From MH13 sp040219355 (GTDB taxonomy: Bacteria; Pseudomonadota; Alphaproteobacteria; Rhizobiales; MH13): a stretch of DNA of 64,000 nt. The notes beneath the pieces were generated by a model. It was not told the DNA's origin, did not search any database, and saw only the letters and a program-made list of their open reading frames with translations. Position numbers and translations under genes: made by a program. Positions 33,146 through 41,853 of the stretch are shown here, one piece after another. The first letter of the stretch is position 1. Every line of letters starts with the position of its first letter. Location of the stretch: the NCBI GenBank assembly GCA_040219355.1, contig JAVJSN010000007.1:124001-188000 (forward strand), given 5' to 3'.

Positions 33146-33871
33146 TCAAAACAAATCCATCTGTGGATCGGGCTTTGGCGGTTCCGCCGGCGCGAGCGTT
33201 GTCTCTTTGAGCAGTTGCGATCCGTCCACCCCGGCGCGGTTCACCACTTTGTCCACTGGCCACAGCTTCCAGGCTTCGGGTTTCGGCACACGTAGCGGTT
33301 CCAACGCAAACCTCGCTTCAACGTTGCGACAATCCAACCAGCTGGCATAGTGATCCGGCGGCACAACCACCGGCATGCGGTGGTGTATAGCAGCAATCGC
33401 TCCATCAGCTTGCTGGGTCAGGATAGCCAATGTGGAGAACACTTCTCCATCCTTGCCGGCCCATTCGTCGACAATGCCGGCCATGGCAAACAGCCCCTCA
33501 GGGCCATCAGGCACTTTGCGGTCAACAGCATAAGGTTGCTTGTCTTTGCCTTCGCGCCGCCATTCAAAAAAGTGTGTGGCTGGTACCAGCACACGGCGAT
33601 GACGGATCGCCGTTTTGAACGATGGTTTATCCAGCACCGTTTCACTGCGCGCGTTGATCAGCAGTTGCGCATTCAGTGGGTCCTTGTGCCAAGAAGGGAT
33701 GAGCCCCCAACGCGCATAATCGGCGCAGATCTCACCAGTGAACTGGTGGATGTGCAGCACCGGCTGCGTCGGCGTGATGTTGTAGCGCGTTTCATAAGGG
33801 CCATCGATGACCAGCTTAAAAAGGGCGCCAAGAGCGTTCTTGGAGGCCGACAAGACAAACCGACCGCACAT
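33146..33871 (-). CDS. SRAP-domain protein (YedK/HMCES), abasic-site shield
   Basis: SRAP proteins form a covalent bond between their second residue, Cys2, and abasic sites in single-stranded DNA. The 241-residue protein begins MCGRFVLSA, so Cys2 is exposed after methionine removal; this fixes the start at 33871 even though four more codons are open. Further signatures are YNITPTQP, WGLIPSW, INARSETV, HFFEWRR and HHRMPVVV. A GGAGA ribosome site precedes the ATG. It is convergent with the FAD dehydrogenase gene, with a repeat element in between. Confidence 0.95.
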   Translation of the reverse strand: MCGRFVLSASKNALGALFKLVIDGPYETRYNITPTQPVLHIHQFTGEICADYARWGLIPSWHKDPLNAQLLINARSETVLDKPSFKTAIRHRRVLVPATHFFEWRREGKDKQPYAVDRKVPDGPEGLFAMAGIVDEWAGKDGEVFSTLAILTQQADGAIAAIHHRMPVVVPPDHYASWLDCRNVEARFALEPLRVPKPEAWKLWPVDKVVNRAGVDGSQLLKETTLAPAEPPKPDPQMDLF

Positions 33872-33997
33872 AGTGTTCTCCATTCGCTGTCTGCGATCGG
33901 GTCAATAATGGCCACAGGCGTTGCTCGCCCACAAGGTTCTGGTAACCTCTTCGCGCGTAAGTTGTGCACTCGTGTCATCACCAAGTATTCGCGATTG

Positions 33998-34516
33998 ATG
34001 CTTTCTCTATCTCCTTTCAGCCCCGATGCATTGGCCGCCGCCAACATCAATCCGTCCAGTTTTTTGGCCACGGATTACCTCAACCACTTCAATGAGGTGG
34101 TGATGCTGATGGAGATGGTGCCTGACATGCCAGACATGGTTGACGATGTGATGGCTTGGGAACCGCGTGGATACACCGAGCATTTTGAGCAATCTGTTTT
34201 TGCCGACAAAGCGTTGGCCATCGAGGCCTATCAAGCAGCCCCTGCTGCGACGAAGGCTCGCTTTGATGCTGTTATTGCCGACTTGGACAATCAGATCGTC
34301 GACATTCAGATTATGCTATCGGGCGTGGATACCAGCGCGTCGATGGACCCTGCGTTGGCTGATCGGCTGATGATGGCCATCGTCAACGAACTGCGGCCGG
34401 CCATCGATCGAGCCAGCGGCATCATCAACGCGGTGGATGATGCGGCGGACGCTGGGATCCATTCCGATGAGACCAAAATGCGTGCTCAAGACGCTGTCGA
34501 CGAGCTTTTCGGCTAA
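33998..34516 (+). CDS. Hypothetical protein
   Basis: I do not recognise this 172-residue acidic protein. It starts near MLSLSPFSPDALAAANINPS and is almost entirely helical in character, with no membrane segment and no cysteine. Segments such as VVMLMEMVPDMPDMVDDVMAW and RAQDAVDELFG suggest a small helical bundle. The codon pattern looks genuine, but the start is uncertain because no good ribosome site is visible; the frame is open upstream to 33350, antisense to the SRAP gene. It lies between the SRAP gene (divergent) and the DUF3179 gene. Confidence 0.6.
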   Translation: MLSLSPFSPDALAAANINPSSFLATDYLNHFNEVVMLMEMVPDMPDMVDDVMAWEPRGYTEHFEQSVFADKALAIEAYQAAPAATKARFDAVIADLDNQIVDIQIMLSGVDTSASMDPALADRLMMAIVNELRPAIDRASGIINAVDDAADAGIHSDETKMRAQDAVDELFG

Positions 34517-34614
34517 CGCTATCGCTTCACCTCGCGGCAAGTTGATCAACGGTGTCTGGCATAACCCACCTGTCCGCAGCACTATGTGAGCGACCAGAAG
34601 GAGGCTCGCCCGCC

Positions 34615-35670
34615 ATGACAGCCCGTCCACCATACACCAAGGCCCGCGCCCAAACGCGCGCCAAAGCACCTGAACAGCCCGATCACCGCGCCTTGCTGAT
34701 GAAATCCGCACTGTTCGTTGCCGGACTGGCACTTTCAGCGCTGGTTGCCACACAGGCCTTTGCTAACCCGGATCGCTGGCAGCGCGAGGGCTGGGCCACT
34801 GACTTTACCCAGACAACCGTTGATTTGGGCGAGATCATGGACGGTGGTCCACGCCGCGATGGCATTCCGCCCATCGATAATCCAAGTTTTGTTCCCGTCT
34901 CAGAGATTGACCATCTCGACCCGCTCGATCCGGTGATGAGCTTCACGCACAATGGTGAAACTCGCGCTTATCCCCTGCGCGTGATGACCTTCCATGAGAT
35001 CGTCAACGATGAAGTTGGTGGTCATCCGGTCTCCGTTACCTATTGCCCGCTCTGCAACGCGGCCATCGTGTTTGATCGCAATGTTGATGGCGAGATTTTG
35101 GATTTCGGCACAACAGGCAAACTGCGTCGCTCTGACCTTGTTATGTATGATCGTCAAACAGACAGCTGGTGGCAGCAGTTTTCTGGGGAATCTATTGCCG
35201 GTTCTTACGCGGGGACGGAACTGACCATGTTGCCCTCACAGCTGGTTAGCTGGGAGCGGTTTGCCGAAGCAAACCCTGATGCGATGGTGCTGGAAGACCC
35301 AACCAACTTTCGTCGCCCCTATGGCATGAACCCCTATCGCGGCTACGACACGCTGGCACAGCCCTTCCTCTACGACGGCCCGTTTCCTGACGGTATCGCG
35401 CCGCTGCAACGTGTGGTGATGGTGCGCCATGGCGAGACGGAGTTTGCCGTTTCCACCGCCAAGCTTGCCGAGGATGGCAGCTATGCCCAGGATGGTATTG
35501 AGGTTACGTTTGCTGCCGGTCAGGCCTCTGCGCTTGACAGTGAGGTCATTGCCCAAGGTCGCGATGTCGGCAACATCACCGTCATGAAGGATGGCGAGCC
35601 TGTGGTGCACGATGTTACGTTTGCTTTCGTGGTCCACGCTTTTGAACCCGATCTTGAGATCATCCAGTAG
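34615..35670 (+). CDS. DUF3179 exported protein
   Basis: The 351-residue protein has an N-terminal basic stretch, a signal or anchor segment (about residues 29-51, MKSALFVAGLALSALVATQAFA) and a DUF3179 domain. The domain is recognised by DGGPRRDGIPPIDNPSF, YPLRVMTFHEIVND and the VTYCPLCNAA motif with two cysteines. Its biochemical role is not known; the Cys pair could bind a metal or form a disulfide. An AAGGAGG ribosome site supports the start at 34615; an ATG at 34699, right at the signal segment, is the alternative. Confidence 0.88.
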   Translation: MTARPPYTKARAQTRAKAPEQPDHRALLMKSALFVAGLALSALVATQAFANPDRWQREGWATDFTQTTVDLGEIMDGGPRRDGIPPIDNPSFVPVSEIDHLDPLDPVMSFTHNGETRAYPLRVMTFHEIVNDEVGGHPVSVTYCPLCNAAIVFDRNVDGEILDFGTTGKLRRSDLVMYDRQTDSWWQQFSGESIAGSYAGTELTMLPSQLVSWERFAEANPDAMVLEDPTNFRRPYGMNPYRGYDTLAQPFLYDGPFPDGIAPLQRVVMVRHGETEFAVSTAKLAEDGSYAQDGIEVTFAAGQASALDSEVIAQGRDVGNITVMKDGEPVVHDVTFAFVVHAFEPDLEIIQ

Positions 35671-35723
35671 GGCGCTTATCTCGGTAGCAGACCATTTTCC
35701 TCCAACACGGTTGTGCCACCACC

Positions 35724-36503
35724 ATGCCCTTCGCTCAGCTTCCTCATCGTGCCCTGCTTTTGGTTGAAGGTGAGGATGCCGAGCATTTTCTGGAAGGCTT
35801 GATCACATCTGATCTTCCCGCCGACGGTGAGGCGCACGGGTCAGCCTTGCTCACACCGCAGGGCAAACTGCTTTTCTCTTTCCTTGTCAGCAGGCGCGAG
35901 GGTGGTTTCGCGCTGGAATGCGATGCCAGTGAAGTCGACGCGCTCACAAAGCGACTGACACTTTATAAGTTGCGCGCAAAGGTGACGCTCACACTGTCGG
36001 ATTTGTTGGTTTTTTCAGGCGTTGCAGACGGTTTGAAAGACACCCGCCACCCACAGATGGGTGTGCGTCACTACGGCATGGCAAATGCAACGGACACTAT
36101 GGAGACCTATCACACCCATCGTGCAGCACTCGGCGTGCTCGAAGGTCCCAGAGAAATTCTCGCAAACCAAGACTTCCCACACGATGTGGCTCTCGACCTG
36201 ACGAACGCAGTTTCCTTCTCCAAGGGCTGCTTTGTCGGCCAGGAGGTCGTGAGTCGGGTGAAGCATCGCGGCACGTCACGACGCAGACCAGTACTGGTGT
36301 CTGGCGAGAGCTTAAGCGCTGGCGATGCGATCCAGATTGGCGAACGTGAGGTTGGCACCATTCGTACGGTGGCTGACACCATTGCAGTGGCGGTCGTACG
36401 CATTGATCAACTCAAGGGCCCAGCACATGTGAATGGCGCGCCGGTTGATCTTGCCCTGCCACCCTATGCGACCTACAGCCTTGGGACAGAAGCCAAAAAC
36501 TAA
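35724..36503 (+). CDS. ygfZ: Folate-binding protein YgfZ, iron-sulfur cluster repair
   Basis: YgfZ is related to the T-protein of glycine cleavage and supports iron-sulfur enzymes using a folate. The 259-residue protein carries the diagnostic motif KGCFVGQE at residues 167-174, with C169. The N-terminal half has the folate-binding fold (FLEGLITSDL, LLTPQGKLLFSFLVSR). It opens a plus-strand run with an HD hydrolase, a tyrosine phosphatase and a NadQ-type regulator, all with short gaps or overlaps. Confidence 0.93.
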   Translation: MPFAQLPHRALLLVEGEDAEHFLEGLITSDLPADGEAHGSALLTPQGKLLFSFLVSRREGGFALECDASEVDALTKRLTLYKLRAKVTLTLSDLLVFSGVADGLKDTRHPQMGVRHYGMANATDTMETYHTHRAALGVLEGPREILANQDFPHDVALDLTNAVSFSKGCFVGQEVVSRVKHRGTSRRRPVLVSGESLSAGDAIQIGEREVGTIRTVADTIAVAVVRIDQLKGPAHVNGAPVDLALPPYATYSLGTEAKN

Positions 36504-36521
36504 CACTGCCAAGGGACACGC

Positions 36522-37196
36522 GTGCCGCGCACATCTGCAAGCCAATCGAAACATGCACGCGTGTGGCAGCGCATGCTGTCAGGTCGGCGGCTGGACCTGG
36601 CTGATCCGTCCCCACTTGATATCGAAGTGGAAGACATCGCCCATGGCCTTGCCCGCGTCGCGCGCTGGAACGGCCAGACCACCGGCGATCACGCTTTCTC
36701 AGTCGCGCAACACAGCCTCTTGGTTGTCGATCTGGTTGATGCGCTAGCCGGGCGTCAAGCTGCTGCTGATGTGCGTCTGGCGGCACTGCTGCATGACGGA
36801 CCGGAATATGTGATCGGCGATATGATTTCCCCCTTCAAAGCGCTGTTGGGTGACGGTTATCGCAGTATTGAAGCGCGGCTGGCCTCAGCAATCCATCTGC
36901 GTCACCAACTGCCCGCTGCCTTGCCTGCGCCAATGTACAAAGCGATCAAGCAGGCCGATGGAATTTCTGCATTTCTAGAGGCGTCGCAATTGGCAGGTTT
37001 TGCGATGCCCGAAGCTGAGAAGCTGTTTGGCAAACCGCCAGGTGCTCTGGCGTCCATCATTATTGAGCCAGTTTCAGCAACAGAAGCCGAGCAAGCGTTC
37101 ATCGCGTGCCATACTGCGCTGTTTGAGGCGCATTTGGAAACGCTGTCGACAAGGCATGGTGGCAGAAACTCTAGCGCACACCGCGCACAACCATGA
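36522..37196 (+). CDS. HD-domain hydrolase, YfbR-like
   Basis: The 224-residue protein has the HD metal site: H64 (GDHAFSVAQHS region), H91-D92 (LLHDGPEYVIGD) and E95. The spacing resembles YfbR-type 5'-deoxynucleotidases, which act on deoxyribonucleoside monophosphates, but the substrate here is inference. It starts with GTG at 36522, 18 bases after ygfZ. The neighbours suggest a role in nucleotide or cofactor housekeeping. Confidence 0.82.
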   Translation: MPRTSASQSKHARVWQRMLSGRRLDLADPSPLDIEVEDIAHGLARVARWNGQTTGDHAFSVAQHSLLVVDLVDALAGRQAAADVRLAALLHDGPEYVIGDMISPFKALLGDGYRSIEARLASAIHLRHQLPAALPAPMYKAIKQADGISAFLEASQLAGFAMPEAEKLFGKPPGALASIIIEPVSATEAEQAFIACHTALFEAHLETLSTRHGGRNSSAHRAQP

Positions 37197-37209
37197 TAGG
37201 TTTTGGCGC

Positions 37210-37740
37210 ATGACGCTTTACATCTGTTCGCTCGCTGCCATCCACGATGTGGTTGCCCAAACTGGCGCTTCGCACCTGCTTACGGTCATTAGTGGCGGCA
37301 CAGCGGTGGATCGTCCCAAAGGCATCGCTGGGGAAAATCACCTCTACCTGGAGTTCAACGACATCACCGCTCCGGCGCAGGGTCTGGTGCCGCCAAGCCC
37401 GGCTCACGTGGAGAAAATCCTGGATTTTGGTCGCGCTTGGGACCGCAAGGCACCGATGGTTGTGCATTGCTGGGCGGGCGTCAGCCGGTCCACAGCAGCA
37501 GGCTACATTCTTTCTCACGCGCTCACACCAGGCAGTGACCCGCATGATTTGGCCCGGCTGTTGCGCTCACGCGCGCCCTGGGCCACGCCGAATGGCCGCA
37601 TGGTCGCGTTTGCCGATCAATTGCTCGGTGCAAAGGGTCAAATGAAAGAAGCGATCTCTGCCATTGGCCGTGGCGCCATGGCATATGAAGGCAAACCCTT
37701 TGCTATGCCCGTAGGAGAGATACCCAGTGGCCATGGATAA
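37210..37740 (+). CDS. Dual-specificity/tyrosine phosphatase-like protein
   Basis: The 176-residue protein has the phosphatase P-loop HCWAGVSRS with catalytic C87 and R93 (CX5R). Many relatives are called tyrosine phosphatases, though small-molecule phosphates are possible substrates. It begins at ATG 37210, 13 bases after the HD gene, and its last 14 bases overlap the GTG start of the NadQ-like gene. Coupled translation with a NAD regulator makes a link to nucleotide metabolism plausible, but nothing in the sequence shows it directly. Confidence 0.85.
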   Translation: MTLYICSLAAIHDVVAQTGASHLLTVISGGTAVDRPKGIAGENHLYLEFNDITAPAQGLVPPSPAHVEKILDFGRAWDRKAPMVVHCWAGVSRSTAAGYILSHALTPGSDPHDLARLLRSRAPWATPNGRMVAFADQLLGAKGQMKEAISAIGRGAMAYEGKPFAMPVGEIPSGHG

Positions 37741-38731
37741 GGCCGACAATCAAACCATTGGGATTGATCTGACAGCGGCTGTCACCGCGCTGGTCAGCGG
37801 TTCGCCAGCCATCCTCACCGTGCCCTCGCGCGATCCCTCAACAGCGGCCTGTGCACTTCCATCTGGGCCCTTTGCGCCCCTACGTCATCGCACGCTGGAG
37901 CTAGGTCTGCGTGGCTTTGTCGAGGACCAGACCGGCTTCCGCTTGGGTTACATCGAGCAGCTATATACCTTCGGAGATCGAGGTCGCCACGCCACATCAC
38001 CGTCCTCTGCGCCGCATGTAATGTCGATTGGCTACCTGGCTCTCACACGTAACGATGCCGATAAAAGCGAGGACGCACCATGGTCCTGGCAGAATTGGTA
38101 TCAGTTCTTTCCATGGGAAGATTGGCGCAGTGGCAGACCGGCCATTCTCGATCAATCCATCTTGCCCGCTTTGCATCAATGGTTACGGGCTGATACGCGC
38201 GAAGACCCTCCAGGCCGCTCGCTTAGCCGCGAACGCCGCGTGGCACTGGCGTTTGGTGAAGCCGCGGACGATGGCAGCTTCACCTGGGACGAAGAGCGGG
38301 TTTTGGAGCGTTACGAGCTGATCTACGAGGCTGGCCTTGCCCAAGAGGCCACGCGCGATGGTCGCATGCAGAACGAGACGCTGTCTGCTTCAAGCATCGG
38401 CCACCCGATGGCGTTGGATCATCGCCGCATCCTTGCCACTGCCATCGCCCGGCTGCGCGGCAAGATGAAATACCGCCCGGTGGTGTTTGAGCTGATGCCG
38501 CAAAGCTTCACACTGACCGGCTTGCAATCAGCAGTTGAAGCGATTGCGGGGCGTCGCCTGCACAAGCAAAACTTCCGTCGCCTTGTCGACAATGCCGGTC
38601 TTGTCGAGCCAACGGGTGCCGCGTCCCAGGCAACCGGTGGGCGGCCCGCCGCGCTCTATCGCTTCCGCCGCGATGTCATCGCAGAGCGACCCTCCGCTGG
38701 CCTGCGCTTTGGCCAGCCGGTGGTGCGTTAG
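37727..38731 (+). CDS. nadQ: NAD biosynthesis regulator, NadQ type (Nudix-like plus winged helix)
   Basis: This 334-residue protein resembles the alphaproteobacterial NAD regulator family (COG4111). The N-terminal two thirds are Nudix-like (RHRTLELGLRGFVEDQTGFRLGYIEQLYTFGDRG in pieces) but lack the catalytic GX5EX7REUXEEXGU box, so it should sense rather than hydrolyse. The C-terminal winged helix is LPQSFTLTGLQSAVEAIAGR ... KQNFRRLVDNAGLVE. Such regulators repress nadABC, which lies 3 kb downstream with paired palindromes at its promoter. The GTG start has an AGGAGA ribosome site at good spacing; an ATG two codons later is possible. Confidence 0.8.
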   Translation: MAMDKADNQTIGIDLTAAVTALVSGSPAILTVPSRDPSTAACALPSGPFAPLRHRTLELGLRGFVEDQTGFRLGYIEQLYTFGDRGRHATSPSSAPHVMSIGYLALTRNDADKSEDAPWSWQNWYQFFPWEDWRSGRPAILDQSILPALHQWLRADTREDPPGRSLSRERRVALAFGEAADDGSFTWDEERVLERYELIYEAGLAQEATRDGRMQNETLSASSIGHPMALDHRRILATAIARLRGKMKYRPVVFELMPQSFTLTGLQSAVEAIAGRRLHKQNFRRLVDNAGLVEPTGAASQATGGRPAALYRFRRDVIAERPSAGLRFGQPVVR

Positions 38732-38899
38732 GTGTTTTCAACCTTCTGTTAAATGCCTGAAAAAGCTTCATTAACCCGTTTACGGCTTGTTCGGCATGCC
38801 TTGCGATTGCCACGCAACGGCCACATTCGGTAACGGTTTTTCCGGCCTGCTCGTGCTACTTGTCCCTCAACACCAACGAGCAACACATGGTGAGTTTGA

Positions 38900-39220
38900 A
38901 TGCAGGGGCTGACAGAAACAGGCGGGCGCAAGATGCCAAACGGCACACTGCCCGCTCACACATCAAAACGTTTTTACACACGCTACGCGCGTACACTTTG
39001 CGCCATCATTGTGCCCGCGATGATAGCGGGCATGGTCGCTGGATTCTTGATGTCCGACACCAAAGGCAAGGTTGAACCGATCCACGATCTGGCCCAGCGG
39101 GTGGAAATGCTGCGCTACGCGGAGACCAAAATCGCCACAGCGCAGAATGGCATGGTGCAAGAGGTGCGCACCAGTGCGGTTCATGCGCCGGTAAGCGATG
39201 TGATCGAGGTGGTGCGCTAG
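38900..39220 (+). CDS. Small single-pass membrane protein
   Basis: The 106-residue protein has a basic N-terminal region, one membrane segment (about residues 33-51, LCAIIVPAMIAGMVAGFLM) and a short helical tail with VEMLRYAETKIATAQNGMV. I do not recognise the family. Codon use looks coding. The start may be at 38900 or at the next ATG, 38933. It is separated from nadQ by about 170 bases and is convergent with the AcuI-like gene. A short hairpin (39221-39242) spans the shared gene ends. Confidence 0.6.
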   Translation: MQGLTETGGRKMPNGTLPAHTSKRFYTRYARTLCAIIVPAMIAGMVAGFLMSDTKGKVEPIHDLAQRVEMLRYAETKIATAQNGMVQEVRTSAVHAPVSDVIEVVR

Positions 39221-39231
39221 CCGCGCTTCAA

Positions 39232-40233
39232 CTAAAGCGTGGCGACCAGGCGTCCGCGCACTTTGCCATCCATGATCTGATGGCCAGCTTCCAGCAAATC
39301 GTCAAAACCAATATGCGTGGTCATTGCATCGAGCTTGGCCATGTCGAGATCTTTGGCCAGTTGATCATAGGCTGCCTTGCGCACCGAGATCGGCGTCATC
39401 ACCGATTCCACGCCGATCAGCTGCACCGCCCGCAAAATAAATGGATGCACGAACGAGGGCAGATCGCCGCCTTGCGCCAACCCGCATGCTGCAACCGCAC
39501 CGCCATATTTCACCTGAGAGAGCACGTTGGCCAGTGTTTTTGAGCCGACAGCATCGACAGCCCCGGCCCACTTTTCGCGCGACAGTGGACGTACGTCACC
39601 GTTGAATTCATTGCGGTCGATGATCTCCGCAGCGCCCAGACCCTTCAAATAGTCTTCCTCTTCCGGACGACCGGTGGAAGCGACCACGTGGTAGCCACGG
39701 GCTGCCAGGATTGCGATGGCAACCGAGCCAACGCCGCCCGCTGCACCGGTGACCAGAACCGGTCCATCGTCCGGTTTCACGCCGGCTTTATCGAGCGCCA
39801 TGACACAAAGCATAGCGGTATAGCCTGCCGTGCCAATGGCCATCGCCTGCGCAGCGGTGAGGCCGGCAGGGCGGTGGATCAACCAGTCGCCTGAGACACG
39901 GGCATAGGAAGCATAAGCGCCCATATGGCCTTCGCCCACACCGAAGCCGTTGAGAATTACCTCATCGCCTTCTTTGAAGTCATCGCGCTCTGAGGCAATC
40001 ACTGTCCCTGCCATATCCACGCCGGGGATCATCGGGAACTTGCGCGCGATCGGCCCTTTGGCGGTCATCGCCAAACCGTCTTTGAAGTTTACCGTCGTGT
40101 GCGACACCTTCAGCGTCACGTCGCCAGGCATCAAATCATCCAGCGTGATCTCATGGACAACAGCAGGATTGGCCCGCTTGCCATCATCGCTGGTGATCCA
40201 AATGGCGTTGAACGGCTCGGTTGGCAGGCTCAT
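39232..40233 (-). CDS. acuI: Zinc-independent MDR oxidoreductase, AcuI/YhdH type
   Basis: AcuI-type enzymes reduce acryloyl-CoA with NADPH to propionyl-CoA, protecting cells from acrylate made during DMSP breakdown. The 333-residue protein begins FNAIWITSDDGK. It has NFKDGLAMTAKGPIARKFPMIPGVD in pieces, GAAGGVGSVAI for the cofactor and STGRPEEEDYLKGLGA, all typical of the YhdH/AcuI branch. The ATG at 40233 has AAAGGA at good spacing. It follows the MFS gene by only 12 bases, so the two are cotranscribed. No DMSP lyase is in the window, so the pathway is inference. Confidence 0.85.
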   Translation of the reverse strand: MSLPTEPFNAIWITSDDGKRANPAVVHEITLDDLMPGDVTLKVSHTTVNFKDGLAMTAKGPIARKFPMIPGVDMAGTVIASERDDFKEGDEVILNGFGVGEGHMGAYASYARVSGDWLIHRPAGLTAAQAMAIGTAGYTAMLCVMALDKAGVKPDDGPVLVTGAAGGVGSVAIAILAARGYHVVASTGRPEEEDYLKGLGAAEIIDRNEFNGDVRPLSREKWAGAVDAVGSKTLANVLSQVKYGGAVAACGLAQGGDLPSFVHPFILRAVQLIGVESVMTPISVRKAAYDQLAKDLDMAKLDAMTTHIGFDDLLEAGHQIMDGKVRGRLVATL

Positions 40234-40245
40234 GATGGGCATCCT

Positions 40246-41517
40246 TTACTCTGCTGGCGAGGCAATCGGTGTATCGGCACGTGCCTCTTTGATAGGCCAA
40301 TGCACGATGGCAGCGAAAATGCCAAGAGCGATGCCCAGATACCAGACCACATCGTATGAACCTGTGGTGTCATAAAGCCGTCCACCAAGCCATACCCCAA
40401 GGAATGCACCGACTTGATGGTTGAAGAACACGATGCCCATCAGTGTTGCCATGTATTTGGGCCCGAACATGATAGCCACCAGCGCTGACGTTGGCGGCAC
40501 AGTGGAGAGCCAAAGCAGCCCCATGGTCGCTGAAAACACCAGCACGCTCAGCGGTGTGATCGGCAAAATCAGGAACAATCCGATCACCGCTGCACGCGCC
40601 AGATAGATGAGCGCCAAGAAAATCGGGTTAGAGTATTTGCCTGCAATAACGCCCGATGCCAGCGAACCAATAACGTTAAAAAGGCCAATCAATGCCAGCG
40701 ACCAGGCGCCCAGTGTTGGGTCCATGCCAAGATCTTCCAGATAAGCAGGAAGGTGAGCGGTGATAAACGCCACATGGAACCCACACACGAAAAAGCCGAT
40801 GACCAGCAGCACGTAAGAGCGGTGGGCGAACGCTTGTTTGACCGCCTGGGTGAGCGTTTGGTCTTTGATGTAATCGGCTGCAGCGTTTTGATCGGAGCGA
40901 CCGCGCAACGCCAATGCGAGCACAGGGATGGCAAGCATAATAACGCCGAGCAAGATTAGCGCCTGTTCCCATCCATAATCAGCGATGAACGCCCGGCCCA
41001 TCGGAGCGAACAAAAATTGGCCCATGGAACCAGCCGCCGTACCGATACCAAACACCATCGGGCGTTTTTCCGGCGGCACCCGCCGACCAAAGGCCGCCAG
41101 CACGATGGAAAAGGAGGCGGCGGCCATGCCAAGGCCGATCATCAAACCCGCTGAGATATGCAGCCAGGCGGGTGAGGGCGCCCAGGCCATGATCACAAGA
41201 CCGCCAGCGTAAACTAGCCCGCCAAGCGCCAGAACGCGGGCGGTGCCATAGCGATCAGCAACCGCCCCAGCGAAAGGCTGACCAAGTCCCCACATCAGGT
41301 TCTGAATAGCAAGCGAAAGGGCGAAAACCTCTCGGCTCCAGCCTTGCGTCTCGGTCATCGGTACCAGGAACAGCCCAAGAATGGAACGTGGGCCGAAGGA
41401 AAGCAGTGAGATCAGGCAGCCGCAAATGATAACCAGCCAAAGCGCGGTCATTGGTGCGCTCGACTCACTGGATGGAGGGGCAGGTGATCGATCTTGATTC
41501 GCCATGAAGGGCACCAT
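40246..41517 (-). CDS. Major facilitator superfamily transporter
   Basis: The 423-residue protein has about 12 hydrophobic segments and typical MFS loops (GAVADRYGTARVLALGG between helices 2 and 3). It resembles the oxalate-formate antiporter-like/monocarboxylate carrier branch, so a small organic acid is a reasonable guess. It is the first gene of a two-gene unit with the AcuI-like reductase, and is divergent from nadA with a 336-base region between the two starts. Confidence 0.85.
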   Translation of the reverse strand: MVPFMANQDRSPAPPSSESSAPMTALWLVIICGCLISLLSFGPRSILGLFLVPMTETQGWSREVFALSLAIQNLMWGLGQPFAGAVADRYGTARVLALGGLVYAGGLVIMAWAPSPAWLHISAGLMIGLGMAAASFSIVLAAFGRRVPPEKRPMVFGIGTAAGSMGQFLFAPMGRAFIADYGWEQALILLGVIMLAIPVLALALRGRSDQNAAADYIKDQTLTQAVKQAFAHRSYVLLVIGFFVCGFHVAFITAHLPAYLEDLGMDPTLGAWSLALIGLFNVIGSLASGVIAGKYSNPIFLALIYLARAAVIGLFLILPITPLSVLVFSATMGLLWLSTVPPTSALVAIMFGPKYMATLMGIVFFNHQVGAFLGVWLGGRLYDTTGSYDVVWYLGIALGIFAAIVHWPIKEARADTPIASPAE

Positions 41518-41705
41518 TGGTCAGATTTTGAGGGTCAAACGGCCCTTTCTTTGACTTAGCTACACCGGTTCGGATGGCCCCACCAACGCAAATTCTTGCA
41601 AGCTCGCATCAAGAATTTTGAACGCAACGGGCAGCTAAACCGCGCACCTGTTGCGGTTTCGGCAAGGACTGGCAGTCGTACCTGACGGTTCAGCAACGCG
41701 CCGCC

Positions 41706-41734
41706 TTGCAAGAAGCTGAGAAAATCCCTATACT
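41706..41734 (+). promoter_or_regulatory. Sigma-70-like promoter of nadABC
   Basis: TTGCAA (41706-41711) and TATACT (41729-41734) are separated by exactly 17 bases. The predicted start of transcription near 41741 falls inside the first of two palindromes, as expected for a repressor-controlled promoter. It would leave a leader of about 110 bases before the nadA ATG at 41854. The remaining upstream part of this 336-base gap (41518-41705) holds no gene that I can see. Confidence 0.65.
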
Positions 41735-41738
41735 AAAA

Positions 41739-41785
41739 CTCAACATGAGCAAAAGCCTACGCGTCGCAGTTATGCTCAATATGAG
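41739..41785. promoter_or_regulatory. Paired palindromic operators before nadA
   Basis: CTCAACATGAG at 41739-41749 and CTCAATATGAG at 41775-41785 differ by one base and lie 36 bases apart. Both are inverted repeats of CTCA/TGAG around a 3-base centre. The first overlaps the predicted transcription start. They are good candidates for binding of the NadQ-type regulator encoded at 37727-38731; that assignment is inference from context. Confidence 0.6.
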
Positions 41786-41853
41786 AATTAGCCCTGGTTG
41801 CTTCGGACTTACCGATCAAAAAAACTGGGGCGTTTGCCTGGAGGAGGCAGATC

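Noticed and set aside
39221..39242. Hairpin at the convergent ends of the small membrane protein and acuI as a terminator
   Set aside because: The stem has eight pairs including one wobble, but there is no T-run on either strand.
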